A stretch of 64,000 nucleotides of DNA, taken from Georgenia ruanii (GTDB lineage Bacteria > Actinomycetota > Actinomycetes > Actinomycetales > Actinomycetaceae). The stretch is from positions 34,768 through 98,767 of the forward strand of contig NZ_VUKE01000018.1 of NCBI RefSeq assembly GCF_009193175.1, read 5' to 3'. Below are positions 35,124-43,006 of this stretch, piece by piece. The position numbers and the translations under genes are program-made. How positions within the stretch are numbered: the first letter of the stretch is position 1; each line of letters starts with the position of its first letter. The notes beneath the pieces are model-generated. The model ran no database searches. It saw only the letters and a list, made by a program, of their open reading frames with translations, and had not been told where the DNA came from.

Positions 35124-36254
35124 GTGCGACTGCGTCCTGGCCTGACGGTGCTGTGGCGAGGGGCCGGCGAGAGCCAGGTCGGCGTGGACCCCCGATGCTC
35201 GGTGCTGCTTCGCGGCCTCACCCCCGCCGAGCAGCGCGTGCTCGAGGCCCTGGTGCGGGCACCGACGGAGGCCGACCTCCTCCGCCTCGGCCGCTCGGCG
35301 GGCGTCACCCCCGAGCGCGTCCGTGAGCTGGTCGCCGAGCTGGAGGCCGCGCACGTGCTTGATCCCCGCCCCCGGCCGGCGTGGCCCCTGGTGGAACCTC
35401 GTCCCGAGGTGGCCTACTGGTCCCGCCTGCGCCCCGACGGCGACGGCGCCGCGGTGCTCGACGCGAGGGCACGGGCCAGCGTCGGGGTCCTCGGCCTGGA
35501 CCGGCTGGGGCTCACGCTCGCCATGGCGCTCGCCGGCGCCGGGATCGGCGCGGTGCTCGCCGAGGACGACGCGCTCGTGAAGGACGCCGACGTCGGCCCC
35601 TACCACCCGCGCGACGTCGGCGGGCGGCGCGCCGAGCAGGCGGTGAGTCACCTGCGCTCGGTGCACCCCCACGTCCGTACCTCGGCGCCGGCGGGCGCGC
35701 GGCCCGACGTCGTGGTCGTCGTCGCGACGGCGGTGGCCGACCCGGTGCGGCTGGCGAACCTGCGCCGGGCTGCCGTCAACCACCTCCCGGTCGTCGTCGG
35801 CGAGGTGGAGGTCGCCGTGGGCCCGCTCGTCGTGCCCGGCCGTGGCCCGTGCACCCGGTGCGTCGACCTGCACCGCACGGACGCCGACCCGGCGTGGCCC
35901 GCCGTGGCCACCCAGCTGCTCGCGGCCGCCCCCGCGCCGACGGAGGCCACGCTGGCGACGCTCGGTGCGGCCTTGGCGGCCCACCAGGTCCTCGCGGCGG
36001 TGGACGGGCGCGAGGTGGCGGTGGCGGGAGCGACCCTCACGGTCGACGCGCTCAGCCCGCAGCCCGTGGTGCGCGTGTGGAGCGCGCATCCGGACTGCAC
36101 CTGCGAGACGGACGCCGCCCCGATGCGCCGGCGGCGGGGCCGTCGCGACGCGGCGGCGGTCAGCGGCACAGCGGGACCGGACGAACACCAACGGCCGGAC
36201 ACCTCGTCGGCGCCCGGCCGGCGGTCGAGCCCGAAGGCGGCGGCGGGCAGCTAG
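35124..36254 (+). CDS. ThiF/E1-like fold protein with zinc cysteines
   Basis: A 376-residue cytosolic protein. Residues 1-90 contain a winged-helix-like part (LTPAEQRVLEALVRAPTEAD). From about 115 a Rossmann-like ThiF/E1 fold follows: ASVGVLGLDRLG, VLAEDDALVKD, and a GRRAEQAVSHL helix. CTRC (residues about 248-251) and CTC near 328 could bind zinc as in E1-like proteins. The nucleotide loop is degenerate and the usual arginine finger is not evident, so adenylation may be lost. The family resembles leader-peptide-binding partners of RiPP cyclodehydratases, but no precursor or cyclodehydratase is nearby. Confidence 0.6.
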   Translation: MRLRPGLTVLWRGAGESQVGVDPRCSVLLRGLTPAEQRVLEALVRAPTEADLLRLGRSAGVTPERVRELVAELEAAHVLDPRPRPAWPLVEPRPEVAYWSRLRPDGDGAAVLDARARASVGVLGLDRLGLTLAMALAGAGIGAVLAEDDALVKDADVGPYHPRDVGGRRAEQAVSHLRSVHPHVRTSAPAGARPDVVVVVATAVADPVRLANLRRAAVNHLPVVVGEVEVAVGPLVVPGRGPCTRCVDLHRTDADPAWPAVATQLLAAAPAPTEATLATLGAALAAHQVLAAVDGREVAVAGATLTVDALSPQPVVRVWSAHPDCTCETDAAPMRRRRGRRDAAAVSGTAGPDEHQRPDTSSAPGRRSSPKAAAGS

Positions 36255-36271
36255 GGCCGCCCGCCGCGTGG

Positions 36272-36646
36272 TCACGCCGCCGACTCGTCCTTCCGCGGGC
36301 GGCCCCGGCCCCGCTTGCGCGCGACGACGACACCGTCCTGGAAGACCTCGCCGCCCCAGACGCCCCACGGCTCGTTGCGGTCCAGGGCCCCCGCGAGGCA
36401 CGCCTCGCGCACCGGGCAGGTGCGGCACAGGGTCTTGGCGCGTTCGACGTCGGCGGTGCGCTCGGCGAACCACAGGTCGCTGTCCGCGGCCTCCTGGCAG
36501 GGCGTGCCCCCGGGCGACGTCGGGGTGGACAACAGGCCCCAGCCGGCGTCGCCGGCCAGGCGCCGCTCCGCGTCGGACTCGGGCGTCGCGGGCCAGGACA
36601 TGGACGCGCCCTGGCTGATCTGGTCGAGAAGGCTGGTGAGCTGCAC
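36272..36646 (-). CDS. whiB7: WhiB7-type multidrug-resistance regulator
   Basis: A 124-residue WhiB protein. Four cysteines (TPC, then TLCRTCPVREAC) bind the iron-sulfur cluster, GVWGGE is the turn, and the C-terminus has the AT-hook RGRGRPRK that is specific to WhiB7. WhiB7 binds the housekeeping sigma factor and AT-rich DNA just upstream of -35 to activate antibiotic-resistance genes and itself. GTG 36646 is chosen because AGGAG sits five bases before it; a GTG at 36670 has no such site. The neighbours uvrD2 and mrx1 match M. tuberculosis. A leader of about 320 nt precedes it. Confidence 0.93.
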   Translation of the reverse strand: MQLTSLLDQISQGASMSWPATPESDAERRLAGDAGWGLLSTPTSPGGTPCQEAADSDLWFAERTADVERAKTLCRTCPVREACLAGALDRNEPWGVWGGEVFQDGVVVARKRGRGRPRKDESAA

Positions 36647-36688
36647 GAGTGCTCCTGGTTTTTCGTTCACGTCTTCCGGGGTCGTGGC

Positions 36689-36740
36689 CCGCGGCCCGTC
36701 GAGATGACGGCGGCCGCGGACCCGATGGGTTCCGCGGCCG
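36689..36740 (-). promoter_or_regulatory. Putative attenuator in the whiB7 leader
   Basis: In the transcript, segment A (36740-36727) pairs with segment B (36723-36711) to form a ~13-bp stem with one bulged A and an ATC loop. Segment B also contains CCGCGGCC, which can pair instead with GGCCGCGG in segment C (36696-36689). The two hairpins exclude each other, as in attenuators. They lie between the small leader ORFs and the whiB7 ribosome site. No U-tract follows. Confidence 0.6.
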
Positions 36741-36763
36741 GTGAACGTGCAGCTGGTGCAGTC

Positions 36764-36886
36764 CTAGATCCGGTGGGCGGTCCCCTGGGAGGTGCCGATG
36801 GGCGCGGTGCGACGACGCACCTTCGCCACGGCGGTGCCGAGGAGGGGGGTGTGATCGTCAATCGCCGGCGTGCACACGGCAAACAT
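36764..36886 (-). CDS. Second small ORF in the whiB7 leader (40 aa)
   Basis: ATG 36886 to TAG 36764 encodes 40 residues starting MFAVCTPAIDDHTPLLG and ending in a basic stretch (AKVRRRTAPIG). An AAGGAAG lies 11 bases upstream. It ends 24 bases before the attenuator stem. Ribosomes on this ORF would be close enough to affect folding. Whether it is translated is unknown. Confidence 0.4.
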   Translation of the reverse strand: MFAVCTPAIDDHTPLLGTAVAKVRRRTAPIGTSQGTAHRI

Positions 36887-36894
36887 TTCCTTGA

Positions 36895-36969
36895 TCACTT
36901 CCTTGGCACCTCCCTCAGCAGCGGGGACCCCATGATGCTGGCTAGGCGGGATCCGGTCGACTCGGACAT
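36895..36969 (-). CDS. Probably leaderless uORF at the start of the whiB7 transcript (24 aa)
   Basis: ATG 36969 begins only five bases after the -10 hexamer, so the RNA probably starts at or within a base or two of the AUG. It encodes 24 residues (MSESTGSRLASIMG, then SPLLREVPRK). whiB7/wblC leaders in other actinobacteria are known to carry a uORF whose translation controls antitermination, which supports a regulatory role here. Confidence 0.6.
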   Translation of the reverse strand: MSESTGSRLASIMGSPLLREVPRK

Positions 36970-36974
36970 GAAGG

Positions 36975-37015
36975 AGCCTAGAGGGCGCCCGATCGTGAGG
37001 GCAATCTCTTTTTCC
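36975..37015 (-). promoter_or_regulatory. WhiB7-type autoregulated promoter
   Basis: On the minus strand, an A-rich block (GGAAAAAGAGA, 37015-37005) directly precedes the -35 TTGCCC (37004-36999); 18 bases later lies the -10 TAGGCT (36980-36975). An AT-rich element touching the -35 is the signature of WhiB7-dependent promoters, and it is striking in this GC-rich sequence. Confidence 0.75.
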
Positions 37016-37166
37016 GAATTCGCCCACAATTCACCCGCGCGGAGGAGTGCGGTCATCCCCGGGGATGAGACCGAAGCGGTGCGGCACCCCTGCTCGCGGT
37101 GCCCGCGGCCCGGTGGGCATCCGCGGCGGGGCGCCGTGCTGGCGCCACCCGTGCGGGGGGCCTGCG

Positions 37167-39203
37167 TCACCGCGCGAGCCACTCCTGCACGTCGACGTCC
37201 TCCCCGCGCACGACGGCGAGGACCTGCGGGCCGTAGGCCTCGAGCTTCGTGGCGCCGATGCCCCGCAGCACCGCGAGCTGGCGCAGGTCCTTCGGTTTCG
37301 CGGTGGCGATCGCCTGCAGCGTGGTGTCGTGCAGCACCGTGTAGGCCGGCTTGCTCACCGCCTTGGCGACCTCGCCGCGCCAGCTGCGCAGCCGCTCGAA
37401 CAGCTCCAGGTCCGCAGGGTTCTCGGCGGCGAAGGTCTCGGTGCGTGCCCGCGCCGCGGCCCGGCGTGAGAGACGACCCCCGCGGACACCGTCCCCGCCG
37501 TCGGGCCACACCCCGTCCAGGAAGCGCGAGCGCTTGCGGGACGCCCGCCCACCGACGGTGCGGGCGCGGGCGAAGGAGAGCTGGAGGTGCTCGCGGGCGC
37601 GGGTGATGCCGACGTAGAGCAGGCGCCGCTCCTCGGCGACCGCCTCCTCGCCCTCGGCCAGCGAGATGGGCAGCAACCCCTCCGACACACCGACGAGGAA
37701 CACCGCGTCCCACTCGAGGCCCTTGGCCGCGTGGAGGCTGGCGAGGGTCACCCCCTCCACCGTGGGGGCGTTCTGCGCGGCCATGCGCTCGTCGAGCTCG
37801 GCGACCAGACCGGCCATGTCGGCGCCGCGGGTGGCGTGCAGGTCGTCGGCGAGGTTGACCAGGGAGTTGAGCGACTCCCACCGCTCGCGCACCGCCCCGC
37901 GGGCCGCCGGCGGCTCCGGCGTCCAGCCGCCGGAGGCGAGCACGTCGCGCACCGCCTCCGGCATCGGCTGGTCGGCGCTGGCACGCACCGCCCCGCGCAG
38001 CATGACGATCGCCTCGCGCACCTCCCGGCGCGAGAAGAACCGTTCGCCCCCGCGCACGAGGTAGCCGATTCCGGCGTCGGCCAGCGCCTGCTCGATCGCC
38101 TCGGACTGGCTGTTGGTGCGGTACAGGACGGCGATCTCGCTGAGGGACAGCCCCTGGCGCTGCAGGGCGCCGATGCGCTCGGCGACGCCGCGGGCCTCGG
38201 CGAGCTCGTCGTCGTAGGTCTCGAACCGCACGGGAACGGAGGACGGCCGCTGGGCGACGAGCTCGACGGCGGCCGAGGACCGGTGCCGCCCGGCCCGCGC
38301 GAGGACCCGGTTGGCCAGGTCGACCACCTGCGGGGTGGAGCGGTAGTCGCGGACGAGCCGGACCACCTGCGCACCGTCGTAGCGGCGCGGGAAGTCGGTG
38401 AGGAAGTTGGGGGTGGCGCCGGTGAAGGAGTAGATGGTCTGGGAGACGTCCCCGACCACGCACAGCTCGCGCCGCTTGCCCAGCCACAGGTCGAGCAGGC
38501 GCTGCTGGAGCGGGGAGACGTCCTGGTACTCGTCGACGACGAAGTGGCGGTACTGGCTGCGCACCTGCGCCGCCACGTCCTCCCGCTCGAGCAGGATGCC
38601 CACCAGCAGGAGCAGCACGTCCTCGAAGTCGATGACGCCGCGCTCGCTCTTGACGTCCTCGTAGACCGACAGCAGCCGCGCGACGGTGGCCAGGTCGTGT
38701 CCCGCGGCGCCCTCTCGGCCGAGCCGGGCCGCCTTGGCGGCGTAGTCCTCCGCGGTGACGAGGGAGACCTTGGCCCACTCGACCTCCCCGGCGAGGTCGC
38801 GGACGGCGACCCGGTCGGCGCCCAGGCCGAGGCGCCCGGCCGCCTCGGCGACGAGGGAGGCCTTGTGCTCGGCGATCCGCGGGACCTGGCCGCCGATCGC
38901 CGTCGGCCAGAAGTAGGACAGCTGGCGCAGCGCGGCGGCGTGGAAGGTGCGCGCCTGCACCCCGCCGACCCCGAGGTCCCGCAGCCGCGAGCGCATCTCC
39001 CCCGCCGCGCGGGCGGTAAAGGTCACCGCCAGGACCGTCTGGGGGTTGTAGACCCCGGACCGCACCCCGTTCGCGATGCGGTAGGTGATCGCGCGGGTCT
39101 TGCCCGTGCCCGCTCCGGCCAGCACGCACAGCGGCCCGGTCAGGTGCTCGGCCACGGCGCGCTGGTCGTCGTCCAACGCGGCCAGCAGCTCTTCAGTACT
39201 CAT
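37167..39203 (-). CDS. uvrD2: ATP-dependent DNA helicase UvrD2
   Basis: A 678-residue SF1A helicase. Q14 starts the Q motif, Walker A is GAGTGKT (30-36), the DEYQD Walker B and VVGDVSQTIYSFTGA motif III follow, then VYRTNSQSEAIE and TLHAAKGLEWDAVFL-like SLHAAKGLEWDAVF. The C-terminal ~80 residues form an HRDC domain (YTVLHDTTLQAIATAKP), as in mycobacterial UvrD2, which acts in DNA repair and is essential there. The ATG at 39203 gives the family's normal start. It is divergent from mrx1. Confidence 0.93.
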   Translation of the reverse strand: MSTEELLAALDDDQRAVAEHLTGPLCVLAGAGTGKTRAITYRIANGVRSGVYNPQTVLAVTFTARAAGEMRSRLRDLGVGGVQARTFHAAALRQLSYFWPTAIGGQVPRIAEHKASLVAEAAGRLGLGADRVAVRDLAGEVEWAKVSLVTAEDYAAKAARLGREGAAGHDLATVARLLSVYEDVKSERGVIDFEDVLLLLVGILLEREDVAAQVRSQYRHFVVDEYQDVSPLQQRLLDLWLGKRRELCVVGDVSQTIYSFTGATPNFLTDFPRRYDGAQVVRLVRDYRSTPQVVDLANRVLARAGRHRSSAAVELVAQRPSSVPVRFETYDDELAEARGVAERIGALQRQGLSLSEIAVLYRTNSQSEAIEQALADAGIGYLVRGGERFFSRREVREAIVMLRGAVRASADQPMPEAVRDVLASGGWTPEPPAARGAVRERWESLNSLVNLADDLHATRGADMAGLVAELDERMAAQNAPTVEGVTLASLHAAKGLEWDAVFLVGVSEGLLPISLAEGEEAVAEERRLLYVGITRAREHLQLSFARARTVGGRASRKRSRFLDGVWPDGGDGVRGGRLSRRAAARARTETFAAENPADLELFERLRSWRGEVAKAVSKPAYTVLHDTTLQAIATAKPKDLRQLAVLRGIGATKLEAYGPQVLAVVRGEDVDVQEWLAR

Positions 39204-39289
39204 CCCGCCCAGTCTCTCAGCCGCCACCGACACGCCCGGCGCCCGTCCCCGCGTCGTGAGGCTCCTCACTGCGGCGCGCCGCGGCCCGC

Positions 39290-39316
39290 GGAAGAATCGG
39301 GTCAGTGCGGGCGTTT
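39290..39316 (+). promoter_or_regulatory. SigH/SigR-like promoter of mrx1
   Basis: GGAAGA (39290-39295), 17 bases, GTTT (39313-39316) resembles the oxidative-stress sigma consensus GGAAYA-N17-20-GTTR with one deviation. It lies 30 bases before mrx1, whose product belongs to the thiol-stress response. Confidence 0.4.
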
Positions 39317-39345
39317 GAACCCGCAACGACAGGAAGGAGCGCTCC

Positions 39346-39606
39346 ATGACGACGCAGGCACCCGAGGCCGGCACGATCACCATGTACTCGACCACCTGGT
39401 GCGGCTACTGCCGCCGGCTGAAGAGCCAGCTGGAGAGCGAGGGCATTCCCTACACCGAGGTCAACATCGAGGAGGACGAGGCCTCTGCCACGTTCGTCGA
39501 GTCGGTCAACGGCGGCAACCAGACCGTGCCGACCGTCGTCTTCCCGGACGGGACGGCGGCGACCAACCCCTCCCTCGCCGAGGTCGTCAAGCGCCTGGGG
39601 AACTGA
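39346..39606 (+). CDS. mrx1: Mycoredoxin
   Basis: An 86-residue glutaredoxin-fold protein that reduces mycothiol mixed disulfides in the cytoplasm. The active site is C19-G-Y-C22 in TTWCGYCRRL, the form typical of mycoredoxin-1. The TVPTVVFPDGT segment carries the conserved cis-proline. AGGAAGGAG lies upstream of ATG 39346. M. tuberculosis has the same gene (Rv3198A) beside uvrD2. A strong terminator follows. Confidence 0.93.
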   Translation: MTTQAPEAGTITMYSTTWCGYCRRLKSQLESEGIPYTEVNIEEDEASATFVESVNGGNQTVPTVVFPDGTAATNPSLAEVVKRLGN

Positions 39607-39647
39607 CCCACGCCCCTGCCCGGCCCGCGATCGCCCGGCCGGACCGA

Positions 39648-39675
39648 CCCCGCACCCCGCCCGGGGTGCGGGGTT
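39648..39675 (+). terminator. Terminator between mrx1 and the tubulin/VWA operon
   Basis: CCCCGCACCCC and GGGGTGCGGGG form a perfect 11-bp stem around GCCC, followed by TTCGTC. It ends mrx1 transcription and separates it from the next operon. Confidence 0.8.
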
Positions 39676-39704
39676 CGTCGGCTCCGCGCCGCGTCCGGCC
39701 GGGC

Positions 39705-39733
39705 CTGACGCACCCAGGTCGCCCGAGTAACGT
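39705..39733 (+). promoter_or_regulatory. Candidate promoter of the tubulin/VWA operon
   Basis: CTGACG (39705-39710), 17 bases, TAACGT (39728-39733) is a fair housekeeping promoter. It lies just after the mrx1 terminator and about 45 bases before the first ATG of the operon. Confidence 0.55.
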
Positions 39734-39777
39734 TCATCACCACAGTGCTCGAGGGCGAGAACGGGAAGGGCGCCCCG

Positions 39778-40251
39778 ATGGCTCACGGAGGAGCGGGATC
39801 GCGGGCTGACGGCGCAGGTGCGCGGGCCGGCCCGGCGGCGGGTGCGCGGGCCGGCCCGGCGGCGGGTGCGCGGGCCGGCTCCGGGGCCCGGGCGCGGGCC
39901 CGCCCGGGCATCGGTCCCGGCGCGGCAGCCGGGTCGCGCGCGGTGCGCGCCCCGGCGTGGCCCGCGGCGGCCGCGCTGGCCGCCGCGACCGCGTCGGTCC
40001 TGCTCGTCGGCGTCGACCTTCTCGCCGACACCCCGACGGCCGTCCGCGCCGCCGCGGCCGGGTACCTGCTCGGCGCCGTCGCCGCGGGCGTCCTCGTGCA
40101 GGTCCATCGGATCCTGCGCCGTCGGGCCAGTGCCTCCCCCTGGTACAACCCCGCCGCGGCGCTGGACCGGGCCGCCACCCTCGCCCTCGTCCTGGGGCTT
40201 TCCTCCGGGGCGTGGCACGCCTTCGTCGTCGCCACGGAGCTCGCGAAGTGA
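39778..40251 (+). CDS. Small three-helix membrane protein, first gene of the operon
   Basis: A 157-residue protein with a ~55-residue Gly/Ala/Arg-rich, disordered N-terminus built on an eight-residue repeat (ARAGPAAG), then three hydrophobic helices (about 60-83, 88-108 and 128-152). The motif SPWYNPAAALDRAATLALVLG between the second and third helices looks conserved-type. I recognise no family. ATG 39778 has GGAAGG eight bases before it. The stop overlaps the GTG of the VWA gene by four bases, so it is part of the same system, perhaps as an accessory membrane subunit. Confidence 0.6.
   Translation: MAHGGAGSRADGAGARAGPAAGARAGPAAGARAGSGARARARPGIGPGAAAGSRAVRAPAWPAAAALAAATASVLLVGVDLLADTPTAVRAAAAGYLLGAVAAGVLVQVHRILRRRASASPWYNPAAALDRAATLALVLGLSSGAWHAFVVATELAK
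39817..39880. repeat. 24-bp tandem repeat in the first operon gene
   Basis: Two identical 24-bp units (39817-39840, 39841-39864) and a 16-base partial third encode ARAGPAAG repeats in the disordered N-terminus. Confidence 0.8.
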
Positions 40252-42983
40252 CCGCCCGCCGGGCGGCCGGCCTCGTCCTCGCCGCGGCCCTGCTCCTGCT
40301 CGCGCCCCCGGCGCGGGCCCAGACCGACGCGCTGAGCGACGTCGGGCAGCGCACCTTCGCCCAGGTCGCCGGGTGCGCGGCCGGCGCGGACCACCTGCTC
40401 GTCGCCATCGTCGTCGACGAGTCGAGCAGCCTGCGCCAGACGGACCCGGGCAACCGGCGGGTGGGGGCGATCACCACCGCCGTCAACGCCCTCGCCGGCC
40501 TGCCGGGCGCCGCCGCCGGCAAGCTGGACGTCGAGGCCACCCTCGCCACGTTCGGCTCGACCTACACCCAGCTGGTGCCCTGGGGCGGGGTCGAGGGGGC
40601 GCACGCCGACGCGCTGACGGGCGCCGCCCGCACGCAGCTGCCCGGGCGCGACCGGGCCGACGAGACCGACTACCGCGTCGCCCTGCGCGGCGCCCAGCAG
40701 TCCCTGCAGCAGCGTCAGGCCGCCCTCGGCGGCACCTCGTGCCCGGTGCTGCTGTGGTTCACCGACGGCGAGCTCGACGTCGGCGCCGGCACGCAGGCCG
40801 CCGCCGCCGAGCTGTGCGACCCGCAGGGCCTGGTCGACGGGCTGCGCGGCGCGCACATCCCGGTCATCGCCGTCGCCCTGTTCACCGACGCCGGCGCCGG
40901 GGCGGTGCCGCCAGCCGCCCGCGAGCAGCTGCGCGCCATCGCCGAGGGCACCGGCGACGGCACCCGCTGCGGCGCCCAGCCGGTGCCCGCCGACGCCGCG
41001 CCCGGCGCCTACCTGCGCGCCGACCGGCCGGCCGACCTGCGCCGGCTCTTCGCCGGCGTCGCCGCCCTCCTCGAGGGCGGCCGCGCCGCCGCCCGGACCA
41101 CCTGCCCGGGGGACGCGTGCCCCGGCGGGGCGCTGCCCGTCCCGCTCGACCGCGGCGTCGCCGGCTTCCGCGCCGTGCTCGAGACCTCCGCGCCGCCGCG
41201 CCTGATCGCGCCCGACGCCGGCCGGCACGACCTCGGCGCCGGGTCCAGCACGGTGCTGGGCGCCGCCGTCCTCGTCACGACCGCCGAGGGGCTCACCACC
41301 GTCTCGGTCACCTACCCCGCCGGCCCGCCCCGGTCGGGGGTGTGGACCCTGGAGACCGACGGCCCGGCCGCGGTCGACGTGTACTACTTCTGGGGTGTGG
41401 CGCTCGGCGCCGCCGCCCCGGACGGGATCGTCGTCGGCCAGCCGTCGCGGCTGGAGGTGACGGCCCGCTTCCCGGACGGCACCCCGGTCGACCCCGCCGC
41501 CTACCAGTCCCTGCACCTCTCCCTCCGGGCCGGCGGGGCCGACGTCCCGCTCGGGACGCTCGCCGGCGGCACCGCGAGCGGCGAGGTGACGCTCCCCCCG
41601 GGCGGGCCGGCGGCCGTGCCGCTCTCGGCGCTCGCCACGGCCACCAGCGCGCCCAGCGGCATCGCGCTGGGACCGGCGGCCGCGAGCGCCACCGTGACCG
41701 CCGCCCTCCCGCCCGCCTTCCCGCGCCTGGACACCCCCCGGCTGACGTTCCCCACCCTGTCCGACACGACCGCCGCGACCGGCACCCTGCTGCTCACCGG
41801 CAGCGACCGCGGTCCCACGCGCGCCTGCTACGCGCCGGGCCCCCTCACCGGCCCCGCGATGGCGGGCCGGGTGGCCGTGACCTCGGACCAACGGTGCCTG
41901 GACCTGCCCGCCGGCGCCGCCCGCGCCTGGGACTTCCACCTGCGCACCGGCGCACCCGCCGACGGGCGCGTCGAGGGCACGCTGCCCCTCACGCTGACCG
42001 CCGCGGACGGGCAGGCCACCACGACCGTGGCGGTCCCGGTCACCGCCGGCCTGGTGCGCCCGGTCAACGAGCCGCTGCGCTGGGGGCTCACCGCGGCGCT
42101 GGTGCTGCTCGCGCTGGCCGTGCCGTGCGTCATCGGCTGGGCGGGCAACGCGGCGGTGGGCCGGTTCGCCGTCGGGCCGCGCACCCGGGTGGCGAGCGTG
42201 CCGGTGGTCCTCACGCCCGGCGGGCCGCGCCGGGCCGACGACGCGCCAGCCCTTTTCACGGCCGACGACTTCCGTTACCTGCCCGAGCCGGCGCCGCGGC
42301 GGGTCACCCGTCTCGACGCCGCCGGCCTGCGCTTCTCCCGCACGCTGCCGCTCGTGCCGTTCGCCGAGCCGGCCGCCTGGGTGCGCAGCGCCTCGGGCAA
42401 GCTCGTCGCCAGCACCGACCCGCGGCAGCCCTGGCTGGACGGGCGGCGGGCGCGCGCCAGCTTCGGGCTCGGCTCGGCGCTGTACGTCGCGCTCGAGCCC
42501 GGCGCGGGCGAGGTCCGGGGGCGCCTGGTGTGCGTCGCCGAGGACAGCGCGGGACTCGGCGACCTCGTGGAGGCCGGGCTCGCCGAGGTCGCCCGCAGCG
42601 GCGCGGTGTGGGATGAGATCCACCGGCGGGTGACCGCGCTGTGCCCCGCCGAGCCGGCGGTCGTGGCCGCGGGAGCGGGAAGGGCCGCCACAGGCCGGGG
42701 CGCCGCCGCCGCAGGGCGGGACGCCGCAGGGCGGGACGCCGCAGGGCGGGACGCCGCAGGGCGGGACGCCGGGGGCCGGGACGCCGACCCGCAGTACCGG
42801 CCGCTGTGGGACGACGCGGACGAGCCCGGCGGCGCCGACGCGGCGCCCTGGGACGACGGCGGGCAGCGCTGGGACGAGGACTCCCCGTGGGGCGGCGATG
42901 CCGGCCCCCATCGCCCCGACGACCACCACCACGGCCACCCACCGGCCCGGGACGACGACGCCCCGCCGTCAGTGTTCCGATGA
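40248..42983 (+). CDS. Membrane-anchored von Willebrand A (VWA) domain protein
   Basis: A 911-residue protein. A Sec signal peptide (1-24, cleaved after PPARA) leads into a VWA domain (about 45-260): the metal-site motif D57-E-S-S-S61 in VAIVVDESSSL and a second acidic position in LWFTDGELD. Beta-rich sequence continues to about 600. One transmembrane helix (about 608-630, LTAALVLLALAVPCVIGWAG) places the remaining ~280 residues in the cytoplasm. There, five GRDAA repeats (822-846) and a Trp/Asp- and His-rich end (WDDGGQRWDEDSPWGG, DDHHHGH) follow. GTG 40248 overlaps the previous stop. The tail may bind the tubulin-like protein encoded next. Confidence 0.8.
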   Translation: MTARRAAGLVLAAALLLLAPPARAQTDALSDVGQRTFAQVAGCAAGADHLLVAIVVDESSSLRQTDPGNRRVGAITTAVNALAGLPGAAAGKLDVEATLATFGSTYTQLVPWGGVEGAHADALTGAARTQLPGRDRADETDYRVALRGAQQSLQQRQAALGGTSCPVLLWFTDGELDVGAGTQAAAAELCDPQGLVDGLRGAHIPVIAVALFTDAGAGAVPPAAREQLRAIAEGTGDGTRCGAQPVPADAAPGAYLRADRPADLRRLFAGVAALLEGGRAAARTTCPGDACPGGALPVPLDRGVAGFRAVLETSAPPRLIAPDAGRHDLGAGSSTVLGAAVLVTTAEGLTTVSVTYPAGPPRSGVWTLETDGPAAVDVYYFWGVALGAAAPDGIVVGQPSRLEVTARFPDGTPVDPAAYQSLHLSLRAGGADVPLGTLAGGTASGEVTLPPGGPAAVPLSALATATSAPSGIALGPAAASATVTAALPPAFPRLDTPRLTFPTLSDTTAATGTLLLTGSDRGPTRACYAPGPLTGPAMAGRVAVTSDQRCLDLPAGAARAWDFHLRTGAPADGRVEGTLPLTLTAADGQATTTVAVPVTAGLVRPVNEPLRWGLTAALVLLALAVPCVIGWAGNAAVGRFAVGPRTRVASVPVVLTPGGPRRADDAPALFTADDFRYLPEPAPRRVTRLDAAGLRFSRTLPLVPFAEPAAWVRSASGKLVASTDPRQPWLDGRRARASFGLGSALYVALEPGAGEVRGRLVCVAEDSAGLGDLVEAGLAEVARSGAVWDEIHRRVTALCPAEPAVVAAGAGRAATGRGAAAAGRDAAGRDAAGRDAAGRDAGGRDADPQYRPLWDDADEPGGADAAPWDDGGQRWDEDSPWGGDAGPHRPDDHHHGHPPARDDDAPPSVFR
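42711..42785. repeat. 15-bp tandem repeat in the VWA gene
   Basis: Five 15-bp units (first four identical GCAGGGCGGGACGCC, fifth diverged) encode GRDAA repeats in the cytoplasmic tail. The period preserves the frame. Confidence 0.85.
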
Positions 42984-43006
42984 GCGACCCGAAGGGGTGA
43001 GCACGC

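Noticed and set aside
36647..36670. GTG 36670 as the whiB7 start
   Set aside because: It would add eight residues, but the AGGAG site lies inside that stretch and is correctly placed for GTG 36646.
42979..42999. Mini-ORF of six codons between the VWA and tubulin-like genes
   Set aside because: It overlaps the VWA stop by chance, and the tubulin-like gene has its own ribosome site just after it.
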